The translations under genes and the position numbers were made by a program. Of a stretch of 64,000 nt of DNA, positions 37,105-47,022 are shown piece after piece. The notes under the pieces are model-generated. The model did no database searches, had not been told where the DNA came from, and saw only the letters and a program-made list of their open reading frames with translations. Source of the stretch: Humidesulfovibrio sp. (lineage in GTDB: Bacteria > Desulfobacterota > Desulfovibrionia > Desulfovibrionales > Desulfovibrionaceae); contig JARLHQ010000028.1 of NCBI GenBank assembly GCA_031292175.1, positions 62,001-126,000 on the forward strand, given 5' to 3'. Positions within the stretch are counted from its first letter, which is position 1, and every line of letters begins with the position of its first letter.

Positions 37105-38034
37105 ATGCTGGACTACAAACTCTTGGAAGCCCTGGCCACCGTGGCCGAAGAGGGAGGATTCGAGCGCGCGGCCAAACGGCTCAACATCACGCAATCGGCG
37201 GTATCACAACGCATCCGGCAGTTGGAGGAAACGCTCGGGCAGCCCGTCCTGGCACGCACCCAGCCCCCAGCGCCAACCATCCCCGGACGTTTGCTCCTCC
37301 GCCATGCGCGGCGCGTGGGCCTGCTGGAGACCGAGCTTGCGCGCGGGCTGGGCCTTGGGGAGGCGCAGCACCAGTCCGGCCAAGCGCCCTGGCTGACCAT
37401 CGCCCTGGCCATCAACGCTGACACGCTCGCCACCTGGTTCGCGGGCGCGGTTCTCCCGCTGCTCGCCCAGGAGCGCTGGGTGCTTGACCTGCGCGTGGAT
37501 GACCAGGAACGCACGCACGAATTTCTCCGGGCCGGCGAGGTGACGGGCTGCATCAGCACACGCGCCACGCCGATGCAGGGCTGCCGTGCATTGCTCTTAG
37601 GCCACATGTGCTACCACTGCGCCTGCGCCCCCGGCTTTGCCCAGCGCTGGTTTCCGCAAGGGCTTAATCCCGAAGCCGCCCGCGTGGCCCCGGCCGTCGT
37701 GTTCAACCGCCAGGACACCGTCCATGACCGCTTCCTTGAAGGCCTGCACGGCGCCAGTCCACGAGAGGCTCCCCGGCACCATGTGCCCGATTCCGAACGC
37801 TTTGTGGACTTCGTCGTCGGCGGCGCGGGCTATGGACTCATCCCGCACCTTCAAGCCGCCACGCGTCTCGACTCTGGCGCGCTCGTGGACCTTGCGCCTG
37901 ACGCGCCCATGCTCGTGCCGCTCTACTGGCACAGCTGGAACATCCCCTCCGCCCTGCTGGCCCGGCTCACCAAGGCCCTACGCAAGGCCGGACGAGAGCA
38001 GCTTGCGCAACCCCTTCCCGACACCTGCGCTTAA
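37105..38034 (+). CDS. argP: LysR-family regulator, ArgP-like
   Basis: MLDYKLLEALATVAEEGGFERAAKRLNITQSAVSQRIRQLEETLGQPVLAR. Confidence 0.92.
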   Translation: MLDYKLLEALATVAEEGGFERAAKRLNITQSAVSQRIRQLEETLGQPVLARTQPPAPTIPGRLLLRHARRVGLLETELARGLGLGEAQHQSGQAPWLTIALAINADTLATWFAGAVLPLLAQERWVLDLRVDDQERTHEFLRAGEVTGCISTRATPMQGCRALLLGHMCYHCACAPGFAQRWFPQGLNPEAARVAPAVVFNRQDTVHDRFLEGLHGASPREAPRHHVPDSERFVDFVVGGAGYGLIPHLQAATRLDSGALVDLAPDAPMLVPLYWHSWNIPSALLARLTKALRKAGREQLAQPLPDTCA

Positions 38035-38119
38035 AACGTTTTGCATCTTGCAAAGTTACCGGCAACGCCATACCCTCCCCCCGTATTCACTTCCAGCAAC
38101 CGCAAGCAAGGAGCCAGCC

Positions 38120-38500
38120 ATGATCACCAGCACCAGCCTGCCCGAAAAGTATTGCGCCCGGTTCACCGATGGCAAACACGAAGCCCTGGCCGACGCGCCT
38201 GTGGAAATGGGGGGGCAGTTCGCCGGCTTCAAGCCTGTGCAGATGCTCGAAGCCGCCTTGGCCACCTGCATCACCATTGTCCTGCGCATCGCCGCAGATA
38301 AACGTGAGATTCCGCTCGAAGGCGCCGAGGCTGTCGTCAAGCTCAACCAGGACAACAAGGACGAGAGCGTGTTCGAATACCGCGTCGAATTAAAGGGCAA
38401 ACTCACGGACGACCAGCGGACCACCCTCTTGCGCGCCGTGGCCGGATGCCCTGTGAAGAAGATCATGGGCGGGGCCGTGTCGTTCAAGGAAATGGCCTAG
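38120..38500 (+). CDS. OsmC-family protein
   Basis: 126 aa; GGQFAGFKPVQMLEAALATCITIVLRIAADKR and C-terminal AVAGCPVKKIM. Confidence 0.88.
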   Translation: MITSTSLPEKYCARFTDGKHEALADAPVEMGGQFAGFKPVQMLEAALATCITIVLRIAADKREIPLEGAEAVVKLNQDNKDESVFEYRVELKGKLTDDQRTTLLRAVAGCPVKKIMGGAVSFKEMA

Positions 38501-38553
38501 AGAAAAGCCTCCTGTGGCCGAGGGGCTTCCTCCTCCTCCCCGTCTCCAATCAC

Positions 38554-38591
38554 AAAGGCCCAGGATGCGCTTCCGCACATCCTGGGCCTTT
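38554..38591. terminator. bidirectional hairpin terminator
   Basis: 14-bp stem AAAGGCCCAGGATG/CATCCTGGGCCTTT between convergent osmC-like and ahcY genes. Confidence 0.75.
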
Positions 38592-38609
38592 CGATTGCCA
38601 TGAGGGAGG

Positions 38610-38632
38610 CTGGGGGGGAATTATCCCCCCAG
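38610..38632. repeat. G/C-tract palindrome
   Basis: CTGGGGGG-gaattat-CCCCCCAG. Confidence 0.7.
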
Positions 38633-38652
38633 GGAAATTCCCTCGCCTTTTC

Positions 38653-40071
38653 TTAGTACCTGTAGTGCTCGGCCTTGTACGGGCCGTCCGGTGACACGCC
38701 GAGGTAATCGGCCTGCTGCTTGGTCAACTTGTCCAACTGCACGCCCAGACGCTCCAGGTGCAGCCGGGCGACTTCCTCATCGAGCTTCTTGGGCAGGATC
38801 ATGACCTTGGGCTCGTACTTGTTGGCGGCCAGGTCGAGCTGGGCCAGCACCTGGTTGGTGAAGGAGTTGCTCATGACGAAACTGGGGTGGCCGGTGGCGC
38901 AGCCCAGATTCACCAGACGGCCTTCGGCCAGGACGATAAGGGACTTGCCATTGGGCAGGGTCCATTTGTCCACCTGGGGCTTGATCTCAAGCTTGGTGCA
39001 CTTGGGATTGGTCTCCAGGAAGGCCATCTCAATCTCGGAGTCGAAGTGCCCGATGTTGCAGAGGATCGCCTCGTCCTTCATCTTGAGCATGTGCTTGGCG
39101 TTGATGACGTGGTAGTTGCCGGTGGCGGTGATGAAGATGTCGCCCAACTCGCAGGCTTTCTCCATGGGCATGACTTCGTAGCCTTCCATGGCGGCCTGCA
39201 GGGCACAGATGGGGTCGATCTCGGTGATGATGACACGGGAACCGAAGCCGCGCATGGACTGGGCACAGCCCTTGCCCACGTCGCCGTAGCCCACCACAAC
39301 GCTGACCTTGCCGGCGATCATGACGTCGGTGGCGCGCTTGATGCCATCGGCCAGAGACTCGCGGCAGCCGTACAGGTTGTCGAACTTGCTCTTGGTCACG
39401 GAGTCGTTGACGTTAAAGGCCGGGAAGAGCAGTTCGCCCTTTTTCTCCATGTCGTACAGGCGATGCACGCCGGTGGTGGTTTCCTCGGAAACGCCACGCA
39501 CCTTGGCGGCGATCTTGGTCCACTTCTGGGGATCGAGCTTGTAGCCATCGGCCAGGCGGTCCATGATGATCTGGAATTCCTTGTTGTCGACCTTCTTCTT
39601 CAGCAGAGCGGGGTTCTTCTCGCATTTCACGCCCTGGTGGATCATGAGGGTGGCGTCGCCGCCATCGTCCACGATGAGGTCGGGGCCGGAGCCGTCGGGC
39701 CAGGTGAGGGCCTGCTCGGTGCACCACCAGTATTCCTCAAGGCTCTCACCCTTCCAGGCGAAGACGGCGGAGCTCTTGTTGGCGGCGATACCAGCGGCTG
39801 CGTGGTCCTGGGTGCTGAAGATGTTGCAGGAGGCCCAGCGCAGGTCCGCGCCCAGGGCGTGCAGGGTCTCAATGAGCATGGCGGTCTGAATGGTCATGTG
39901 CAGGGAGCCCATGATCTTGAGGCCTTTGAGGGGCTTCTTCTTGCCATATTTCTTACGCAGGGCCATCAGGCCGGGCATCTCGTTCTCGGAGAGCTGCATT
40001 TCCTTTTTGCCCCAATCGGCCAGGGCCATATCGGCCACGCGGAACTTCAGTTTGGGATCCAGTGCGAGCAT
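38653..40071 (-). CDS. ahcY: adenosylhomocysteinase
   Basis: SAHase motifs: [60 protein letters not shown]-terminal [12 protein letters not shown]. Confidence 0.98.
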   Translation of the reverse strand: MLALDPKLKFRVADMALADWGKKEMQLSENEMPGLMALRKKYGKKKPLKGLKIMGSLHMTIQTAMLIETLHALGADLRWASCNIFSTQDHAAAGIAANKSSAVFAWKGESLEEYWWCTEQALTWPDGSGPDLIVDDGGDATLMIHQGVKCEKNPALLKKKVDNKEFQIIMDRLADGYKLDPQKWTKIAAKVRGVSEETTTGVHRLYDMEKKGELLFPAFNVNDSVTKSKFDNLYGCRESLADGIKRATDVMIAGKVSVVVGYGDVGKGCAQSMRGFGSRVIITEIDPICALQAAMEGYEVMPMEKACELGDIFITATGNYHVINAKHMLKMKDEAILCNIGHFDSEIEMAFLETNPKCTKLEIKPQVDKWTLPNGKSLIVLAEGRLVNLGCATGHPSFVMSNSFTNQVLAQLDLAANKYEPKVMILPKKLDEEVARLHLERLGVQLDKLTKQQADYLGVSPDGPYKAEHYRY

Positions 40072-40102
40072 CGGGTCATCCTCCACGGTTGTCGGGCTTG
40101 GT

Positions 40103-41026
40103 CTACTCTATCGCCGCCTCGGCAACGAGCACCGTAAGTCCCTGGTTTACGGGGAAAGCGTCCACCCGGCGCGGGTTGAACCCAGCCGTTTGGAGCCATT
40201 CATACAATGTTTCCTTGTCCACGCCCAGCCGCGCATCGCCGTATTTGATGCGCATGGCCTCGTTGTCGTGGCGGTCGAATTCGGCCACCAGAAGCAGACC
40301 GCCTGGGGCCAGCACGCGCCGGGCCTCGGCCAGGGCGGTCTGAGGATCGTCCACATGATGCAGCACCAGGGAAAGCGTCACGGCCTGGGCCTCGGCCTCG
40401 CGCAAGGGCAGGTGCTCGAGTTCGCCCAGGCGCAAGCTGACGTTGGGCCGGTCGGCCAGGCGTGCGGCGGCCAGCTCCAGCATGCGCGGGGAGCCGTCCA
40501 CACCGATGACCCGCCGGGCCGAATCTGCAAGCCGCGCCAGAAGTTCGCCAGGGCCGCAGCCCAGGTCGGCGACGATCATGCCAGGGTGCAGACGTCCCGC
40601 CAGCTCTTCCGCCAGATTAAAGTCGCCCAGGAGTTCGCGGGAAAGATCAGGCCACTGCCCGGCCACGGCGTCGAAGAACCTGCGCGTGGCCAGGAGGCGT
40701 TCACGCACGGCTGACTGGGCACGCTCACGGTCCTGCGCGTGCTGCGGGATATCGGCAAACAGCGGAGCGTGGCGGTCGAGGAACCGGCGGCCCTCGCCTT
40801 GGCCAGCGGAACGGTAAAAAGCCCAGAGCCCCTCGCGACGACACGCCAAGAGTCCCGCGTCGGCAAGTATTTTGAGGTGGCGCGAAATGCGCGGTTGCCC
40901 CATGCCGAAAACGCTGACCAGTTCGCCGACGTTCAGTTCAAAGGCGAAGAGCACGGCCAGGAGCCGGAGCCTGGTCTCATCCGCCAGGGCCTTATGGATG
41001 CGCAGCAAGTCCATCTTGTCTTCCAT
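40103..41026 (-). CDS. sahR: ArsR-family regulator fused to SAM-dependent methyltransferase domain (SahR-like)
   Basis: w[50 protein letters not shown]; methyltransferase [32 protein letters not shown]; 31 bp upstream of ahcY on the same strand. Confidence 0.85.
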   Translation of the reverse strand: MEDKMDLLRIHKALADETRLRLLAVLFAFELNVGELVSVFGMGQPRISRHLKILADAGLLACRREGLWAFYRSAGQGEGRRFLDRHAPLFADIPQHAQDRERAQSAVRERLLATRRFFDAVAGQWPDLSRELLGDFNLAEELAGRLHPGMIVADLGCGPGELLARLADSARRVIGVDGSPRMLELAAARLADRPNVSLRLGELEHLPLREAEAQAVTLSLVLHHVDDPQTALAEARRVLAPGGLLLVAEFDRHDNEAMRIKYGDARLGVDKETLYEWLQTAGFNPRRVDAFPVNQGLTVLVAEAAIE

Positions 41027-41030
41027 CTTT

Positions 41031-41049
41031 ATATCAAGATATATCGATA
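41031..41049. promoter_or_regulatory. candidate SahR-like operator
   Basis: ATATC-AA-GATAT overlapping TATCGATA, 5-23 nt upstream of the sahR-like start. Confidence 0.45.
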
Positions 41050-41213
41050 CAAGGATTGATTACCGAATCATTACGCATTCGTCAAGTATCAGTAGCACAA
41101 TTCCCGTCACAAGCCGACTCGCAGCGGCTGACCGGCTTGCTTTGGCTATGGAGTTGGAGTAAAGTTCATAATTATACCAAATAAGTTCCATTTATGTAAT
41201 TATGGAGGACGTC

Positions 41214-43127
41214 ATGAAAAATCTGCGCCTTGCCATGAAGCTCGGCATTGGCTTTGGGGTGGTACTCGCCTTGACCGCCCTTCTGTCGATCTCCAGTTGG
41301 TCCGGCATGTCCTCAATTCTGGACCGTGTGGACAAGGCCGACGCCATGACCGACATCATCAAGATGGTGTTGGAAACCCGCCGTCAAGAGAAGAACTTCC
41401 AGATCCGGCACGATCAGGCGAGCCAGGAGGAAGTGACCAAGAATGTGGCGGGGATTTTAGCCAAGGCCCAAACATACAAAGGCAAATTCAGCGACTCCGG
41501 TAACCGTGAGAAAATGGAGCAGGTGCTCGTCGCAACCAAGGCGTATGACACGGCGTTCAAAAGCTATGTCGGGCGTGAGACCACCCGGGCGCAAGTTCAG
41601 AAAACTATGGCCGGGGACGGGCTTTCCGCGCTGGCGAGCACCGAGGCCTTGCAGCAGAGCCTCAAGCAGGAAATTGCCACAGAACTTGGATCAAAGCACG
41701 CTGCCACCGGGCTGGACGCGCGCGTAAACGCCCTGAACGATTCCGGCCAGCTCGTGGCGCAGATCTGGAGCATGCGCCTCGCCGTCATGTACTTCCTCCA
41801 GACCTCAGACGAGACATACTCTAAGAAGGGTGTCGACATCGGCGCCAACGCGGTGAAGCTTGCGGAGGATCTCAAGTCACGTCTCAAGGACAAGACAAGC
41901 ATCGACCAGGCCGAGCAGGTCAGCCGCAACACGGCCGCCTATATTCAGAGCACCAGTGACCTCGTGCAGGCCGTGCGCGACAAGAAGACCATGGAGGCCC
42001 AGCTCATCGAGAGCGCGCGCCAGATGCTGAAGGTCTGCGAAACGGCCCGCCAAGACATGAAGGACAAGATGTTCGCCGAGATCTCCTGGTCGAGGAGCCT
42101 TCTCGCCATTGGCGCCATCCTGGCCCTTGTCCTCGGCGCGTTTGCCGCCTTGCTCATCACCCGCGCCATTACCGGACCGGTCCGCAAGGGCTTGGCCTTC
42201 GCCAAACAGTTGTCCGACGGCCATCTTGATGTGCGCATCGACGTGGACCAGAAGGACGAGGTCGGCGCGCTTGCCGCGGCGCTCACGGACATGGCCGGGC
42301 GGTTGCGCACCGTGGTGCTGCAGGTCAACGCCTCTGCGGAATCCGTGGCTTCCGGCTCACAGGAGCTTTCCGCTTCCAGTGAGACGCTCTCCCAAGGCGC
42401 GACCGAGCAGGCCGCCAGCGTGGAGGAAATTTCCTCCAGCGTAGAGGAGATGGCGTCCAACATCCGCCAGAATGCGGAGAACGCCCTGCAGACCGAGTCG
42501 TTGGCTAAAAAGAGCGCCGATGACGCGCGCCAGGGCGGCCAAGCCGTCATCCAGACCGTGGACGCCATGCGTCAGATCGTGGAGAAGATCAGCTTTATTG
42601 AGGAGATCGCCCGGCAGACCAATCTTCTGGCGTTGAACGCGGCCATTGAGGCCGCACGCGCCGGAGAGCACGGCAAGGGCTTCGCCGTTGTCGCCGCCGA
42701 GGTGCGCAAGCTGGCCGAACGCAGCGGCGCGGCCGCGGGCGAGATCGGGCAGCTCTCTGCCGCCAGCTTGGCCGTGGCCGAGAAGGCGGGCGGCATGCTC
42801 GCCACCATCGTGCCGGACATTGAGCGCACCAGCGAGTTGGTGCAGGAAATCAGCGCCGCCTGCCGCGAGCAGACCACCGGCGCGGACCAGGTGAACAAGG
42901 CCATCCAACAGCTGGACCATGTCATCCAGCAGAACGCCTCGGCTTCCGAGGAAACCGCCTCCACCAGTGAAGAACTGGCGGCCCAGGCCCAGCGCCTCAC
43001 CCAGGTCATGCAGTTCTTCAAGCTGAGCAAGGGCCGCCAGGGCCCTCCCCTGGCTATCGAGGCCGCGCCCGCGCCTCGGGACGCCGACGAGGAGCCGGAG
43101 GACAACAGGGGCTTCGAAAAGTTCTAG
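41214..43127 (+). CDS. methyl-accepting chemotaxis protein
   Basis: N-terminal TM, periplasmic helical sensor, HAMP, and signature [43 protein letters not shown]. Confidence 0.97.
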   Translation: MKNLRLAMKLGIGFGVVLALTALLSISSWSGMSSILDRVDKADAMTDIIKMVLETRRQEKNFQIRHDQASQEEVTKNVAGILAKAQTYKGKFSDSGNREKMEQVLVATKAYDTAFKSYVGRETTRAQVQKTMAGDGLSALASTEALQQSLKQEIATELGSKHAATGLDARVNALNDSGQLVAQIWSMRLAVMYFLQTSDETYSKKGVDIGANAVKLAEDLKSRLKDKTSIDQAEQVSRNTAAYIQSTSDLVQAVRDKKTMEAQLIESARQMLKVCETARQDMKDKMFAEISWSRSLLAIGAILALVLGAFAALLITRAITGPVRKGLAFAKQLSDGHLDVRIDVDQKDEVGALAAALTDMAGRLRTVVLQVNASAESVASGSQELSASSETLSQGATEQAASVEEISSSVEEMASNIRQNAENALQTESLAKKSADDARQGGQAVIQTVDAMRQIVEKISFIEEIARQTNLLALNAAIEAARAGEHGKGFAVVAAEVRKLAERSGAAAGEIGQLSAASLAVAEKAGGMLATIVPDIERTSELVQEISAACREQTTGADQVNKAIQQLDHVIQQNASASEETASTSEELAAQAQRLTQVMQFFKLSKGRQGPPLAIEAAPAPRDADEEPEDNRGFEKF

Positions 43128-43150
43128 TCCGTTACGGCAGAATGCAACCA

Positions 43151-43185
43151 AAAGGCGGGGGAGACGACTCCCCTGCCTTTTTTTT
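43151..43185 (+). terminator. Rho-independent terminator after the MCP gene
   Basis: AAAGGCGGGGGAG-ACGA-CTCCCCTGCCTTTTTTTT. Confidence 0.85.
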
Positions 43186-43214
43186 CGTCCCCGGCGGGGC
43201 GTTCACCTCGGTGC

Positions 43215-44195
43215 TCAGCGGATGAGCGCCCAGGTGAGTTCGTGCTTGTTGTGCGAAAGGTGCAGGACACGTGAACCGGGAATGGCCGCAAAGGCCTGGA
43301 TGGTGGCGTGATCCGTCTCGCCCTGGCACTTGAGGGTACAGATGAAGTTCCGGCAGGCGTCGGCCTCGAGCCAGCGTGTCACCAGTTCCAAAAGCCGCGC
43401 CGGATAGCAGGCCATGTCCGAGCAGAGCCAGTCCACCCGAGCCTCCGGCCCGCCCGCGGTCTTGGGCTCCAGCCCGAAACCGGAGCCCTGGCAGAAATCG
43501 ACCTCCGGCATGGCCGCGATCTTCGGCTCGATGGGCGCCTTGTCGATGCTGAACACCCTCGCGCCACAGCTCGCCAGCACCCAAGTCCAGCCGCCGGGGC
43601 AGGAGCCCAGGTCCAGGCACAGCTCGCCCGGCTTCGGGAAGACGCCAAGCAGCGTCAGCGCCTCCCACAATTTCAGGTACGCCCGGCTGGGCGCGGAAAA
43701 CCGGTCTTCCACAAAGCGCACCTGGCCGTCAGGATAGGGACTCGCGCAGTCCGACGCGGCGATGAGCGTCGTCTCGTCCCAGAGGGTGAAGGAGCCAAGC
43801 GGCGCGGAGGGCGCGGCCTCGCCAAAGACTTGCGCCTTGGCCGAGACCTTGGGCAATTTGTCGGTGATGAGCGCGGCGCGCCGGGCCAGGCGCACAGGGT
43901 GCGCCCACCAGTTGCGTTGGATTTCACGCAGGGCCTTGGCCCCCTGGCCGATGCTCGGTGCGGGCAGGAGGCGCGCATTCCGCCAAATGTTCTGCGCCCA
44001 GACTGCGGGAAGTGCCTTGCGGGCGAAGACCATGTCGCCAAAGACCAGATGCCCGGCCCCGGCAGGTCCTTCAAAATCGAGTTCCGCCAGGAGCTCCGCC
44101 AGAAAGCCCGGCGCGGCCAGATAACCGGTGAACGCGCCCTCGCGCATCCAGCCGGGCAAGGACTCCGGCAAGGGGAACAGCCAGTCCTCGCTCAT
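43215..44195 (-). CDS. RlmM/FtsJ-like SAM-dependent methyltransferase
   Basis: PKPGELCLDLGSCPGGWTWVLASCGARVFSIDKAPI and DWLCSDMACYPARLLELV. Confidence 0.88.
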   Translation of the reverse strand: MSEDWLFPLPESLPGWMREGAFTGYLAAPGFLAELLAELDFEGPAGAGHLVFGDMVFARKALPAVWAQNIWRNARLLPAPSIGQGAKALREIQRNWWAHPVRLARRAALITDKLPKVSAKAQVFGEAAPSAPLGSFTLWDETTLIAASDCASPYPDGQVRFVEDRFSAPSRAYLKLWEALTLLGVFPKPGELCLDLGSCPGGWTWVLASCGARVFSIDKAPIEPKIAAMPEVDFCQGSGFGLEPKTAGGPEARVDWLCSDMACYPARLLELVTRWLEADACRNFICTLKCQGETDHATIQAFAAIPGSRVLHLSHNKHELTWALIR

Positions 44196-45853
44196 GCGCC
44201 TGCCCCACTTTCAGTTGGCCCGCCCGCTTCCAAATCGCCAACCGGCAAACCGCAAAGGGTCAGCGCCACGGCCTCGGCCACGCGCAGGCCGTCCACCGCG
44301 CTGGAGACAATGCCCCCCGCGTACCCCGCGCCCTCGCCCGCCGGGAACAGGCCGGGCAGGCTCACGCTCTGCATGTCCGCGCCGCGCAGGATGCGCAGCG
44401 GCGAGGACGAACGCGTCTCCACGCCCGTGAGCAACGCGTCCGGGTCTGCAAAACCGCGCAGCTTGCGGTCAAAGACCTGAATGCCCTCGACCATGGCCGC
44501 GCACACATAATCCGGCAAACAGCGGCGCAGATCCTGGGGCACCACGCCCGGCGCATAGCTTGGGGCCACCGCGCCCAGGCGCTTGGCCGCGCGCGCGGCC
44601 AGGAAATTGCCGACCGTCTGCGCCGGGGCCCTGAAGCTCCGTCCGCCCAGCTCGAAGGCCAGACGCTCCCACTGGCGCTGAAAATCTACGCCCGCCAGGG
44701 GATGCGCACCGCCCAGATCCTGCGGCCCCACGCCCACCAGAAGCGCGCTGTTGGCGTTGACCCCGTCGCGCGCGTGCAGGCTCATGCCATTGGTCACAAC
44801 GCCGCCAGCCTCGGACGCCGCAGCGATGACCTGCCCGCCCGGGCACATGCAGAAGGTGTACACGCTACGCCCGTTGCCCGCCTGGTGCGCCAGCTTGTAG
44901 TCCGCCGGGCCGACCGCCGGATGCCCCGCCAGATCGCGCAGTTGCGCTTTGTCGACAAGCGCCTGCGGGTGCTCGATGCGGCAGCCGATGGCGAAGGGCT
45001 TCTGCTCCAGGCGCAGGCCGCGCTCGTGCAGCATGGCGAAGGTATCGCGCGCACTGTGCCCAACGGCCAGGATCACGCCCGCCGCCGCGATTTCCTCGCC
45101 CCCCGCCAGGACCACGCCGGTGGCGCGCCCCTCATGTTCCAGCACGCCCTCCACCCGCGCGCCAAAGCGCACCTGCCCGCCCAGCCGCAAAATGCTGGCG
45201 CGGATGCCCGCCACAACACCACGCAGGCGGTCCGTACCCACATGGGGCCGGTTGCGCCACAGAATCTCCTCCGGCGCGCCGTGCGCCACTAATTCAGCCA
45301 GCACCTTGCGGCAGCGGCCCCGGCGCTCCTTGATCTGCGTGGTGAGCTTGCCGTCGGAGAACGCGCCCGCGCCGCCCTCTCCAAACTGCACGTTGGAGTC
45401 GGGCAAGAGCTCGCCCTCCCGCCAGAAGGCGTCCACCACGCGCGCCCGGTCCTCAATGGACTGGCCGCGCTCCAGCAGAAGGGGCGCAAATCCGGCCTGG
45501 GCCAGGGCCAATGCGGCGAAGAGCCCGCATGGGCCAGCGCCCACGATTACCGGTCGCGCCGTCTGTGCCTCTGGGGCCTCCACCGGAAAGCGGTACGGGC
45601 GTTCGTCCACCAGCGACACGCCCGGGTCCGCATGCGCAAGCACCCGCGCCTCGTCCGCACAGGACACGTCGAGGCTGTACAGGAGCACGGCGGCGTTCTT
45701 CTTGCGCGCGTCAAGCGAACGTCGCGACAGCCGCAGGGACGAAATGTCCTCCGCGCACACGTGCAAACGCTCGGCGGCGGCGGCGCGCAACTCGGCCTCC
45801 GAATGGGCGGGACCGTCAGGCAGAGGCAGGCGCAAGTCGGTGAGTCGGAGCAT
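44192..45853 (-). CDS. NAD(P)/FAD-dependent dehydrogenase (COG2509-like)
   Basis: PVIVGAGPCGLFAALALAQAGFAPLLLERG; VQFGEGGAGAFSDGKLTTQIK; GLFPAGEGAGYAGGIVSSAVDGLRVAEAV. Confidence 0.92.
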   Translation of the reverse strand: MLRLTDLRLPLPDGPAHSEAELRAAAAERLHVCAEDISSLRLSRRSLDARKKNAAVLLYSLDVSCADEARVLAHADPGVSLVDERPYRFPVEAPEAQTARPVIVGAGPCGLFAALALAQAGFAPLLLERGQSIEDRARVVDAFWREGELLPDSNVQFGEGGAGAFSDGKLTTQIKERRGRCRKVLAELVAHGAPEEILWRNRPHVGTDRLRGVVAGIRASILRLGGQVRFGARVEGVLEHEGRATGVVLAGGEEIAAAGVILAVGHSARDTFAMLHERGLRLEQKPFAIGCRIEHPQALVDKAQLRDLAGHPAVGPADYKLAHQAGNGRSVYTFCMCPGGQVIAAASEAGGVVTNGMSLHARDGVNANSALLVGVGPQDLGGAHPLAGVDFQRQWERLAFELGGRSFRAPAQTVGNFLAARAAKRLGAVAPSYAPGVVPQDLRRCLPDYVCAAMVEGIQVFDRKLRGFADPDALLTGVETRSSSPLRILRGADMQSVSLPGLFPAGEGAGYAGGIVSSAVDGLRVAEAVALTLCGLPVGDLEAGGPTESGAGA

Positions 45854-45885
45854 GGTGATCCTGTTGTTAGAGCGATGAGGCACAG

Positions 45886-46079
45886 CCAGGGGCGCTGCCC
45901 CTGGAACCCCGCCAGAGGGCCTCAAGGCCCTCTGGACTCCCCCATGCGCCGGGATGTCCGGTCCGCAAAGCCAGACCGGACATCCCGGCGCTAGAGGGCC
46001 AGGTGAAACGGATGTTCATTCAACCGCACGAAGGGGAGGGGGAATGATTCCCCCGATTGAGGCCAGGGGCGACGCCCCC
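45886..46079. repeat. cluster of five palindromes in the intergenic region
   Basis: CCAGGGGC/GCCCCTGG; CCAGAGGGCC/GGCCCTCTGG; perfect 18-bp GCGCCGGGATGTCCGGTC/GACCGGACATCCCGGCGC; GGGGGAAT/ATTCCCCC; GGGGC/GCCCC. Confidence 0.85.
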
Positions 46080-46086
46080 TAGTCCC

Positions 46087-47022
46087 TTATCTCTCCCACC
46101 GGGCGAAGAGCGAACGCGGCAAAAATCTGGCTTCGGCTCCGGGCGCGGTATGCGGCACGGCCAACTCACCCACGGTAATGGTGCCGGGCAACCCACGCAG
46201 CGCATCGTCCATGAGGTTGCCGAGCATGAGCGCCGAGGCCTCGATGTTGTACATGGTGAGCAGCAGCAGGCGCGCATCGCCGGATAGGAGTTCGCGGCAG
46301 TCCACAAGCAGGTCGCGCACCATGCCCTCCACCTTCCAAACCTCGCGGTTGGGCCCGCGTCCGAAGGACGGCGGATCGAGCAGGATGGCCTCGTAGCGGT
46401 TGCCGCGCCGCTTTTCGCGCGCCACGAACTTCACCACATCGTCGAGCATAAAGCGCACGGGGGTGTCGTTCAGTCCGGACAGCTCCTGGTTGCGCTTGGC
46501 CCAGGCAATGGCCGGGCGCGAGGCGTCCACGTGGGTAGCGGCGAAACCGGAAGCCTGCGCGGCCAGACTGGCCGCCCCGGTGTAGCCGAAAAGGTTCAGC
46601 AGGCGTGGCCGGGCGGCTTTATTCACAACGCCAGACGACGCGGCGCGCGTCAATTCATCGCCAAGCTTGGCGATGAGCCGCCAATGCGGGGCCTGTTCCG
46701 GGAACAGGCCGATATGACGCGAGGTCTCGGAAACGCGGGCCTCCAAGGTGATGGCGCGGGCCGACTTGCCAATGCCGAGGCCCAGGTCGAGGCTGAGCGG
46801 CCAGGCCTTGGGCAGGCCCTTTCGGATGACGAGGCGGCCTTCCTCGTCCTGCGTGGCGTGGGCCTCGGTCCAACGCGCCTCGGGCAGCGCGGGCCGCCAC
46901 CAAGCCTTGGGCTCGTGGCGCACAATGAGATATTTGCCGAAGCGTTCGAGCTTGCGGCTGTTGCCGGAGTCGAGGAGCTCATACTCCGGCCATTCGGGGG
47001 CGACGATGGGAATAGTGGTCAC
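46087..47022 (-). CDS. class I SAM-dependent (rRNA) methyltransferase, RlmI-like
   Basis: RLLNLFGYTGAASLAAQASGFAATHVDASRPAIAWAKRN; YEAILLDPPSFGRGPN. Confidence 0.9.
   Translation of the reverse strand: MTTIPIVAPEWPEYELLDSGNSRKLERFGKYLIVRHEPKAWWRPALPEARWTEAHATQDEEGRLVIRKGLPKAWPLSLDLGLGIGKSARAITLEARVSETSRHIGLFPEQAPHWRLIAKLGDELTRAASSGVVNKAARPRLLNLFGYTGAASLAAQASGFAATHVDASRPAIAWAKRNQELSGLNDTPVRFMLDDVVKFVAREKRRGNRYEAILLDPPSFGRGPNREVWKVEGMVRDLLVDCRELLSGDARLLLLTMYNIEASALMLGNLMDDALRGLPGTITVGELAVPHTAPGAEARFLPRSLFARWER

Noticed and set aside
38758-40137. 459-aa plus-strand ORF opposite ahcY
   Set aside because: Antisense shadow of a clear adenosylhomocysteinase gene
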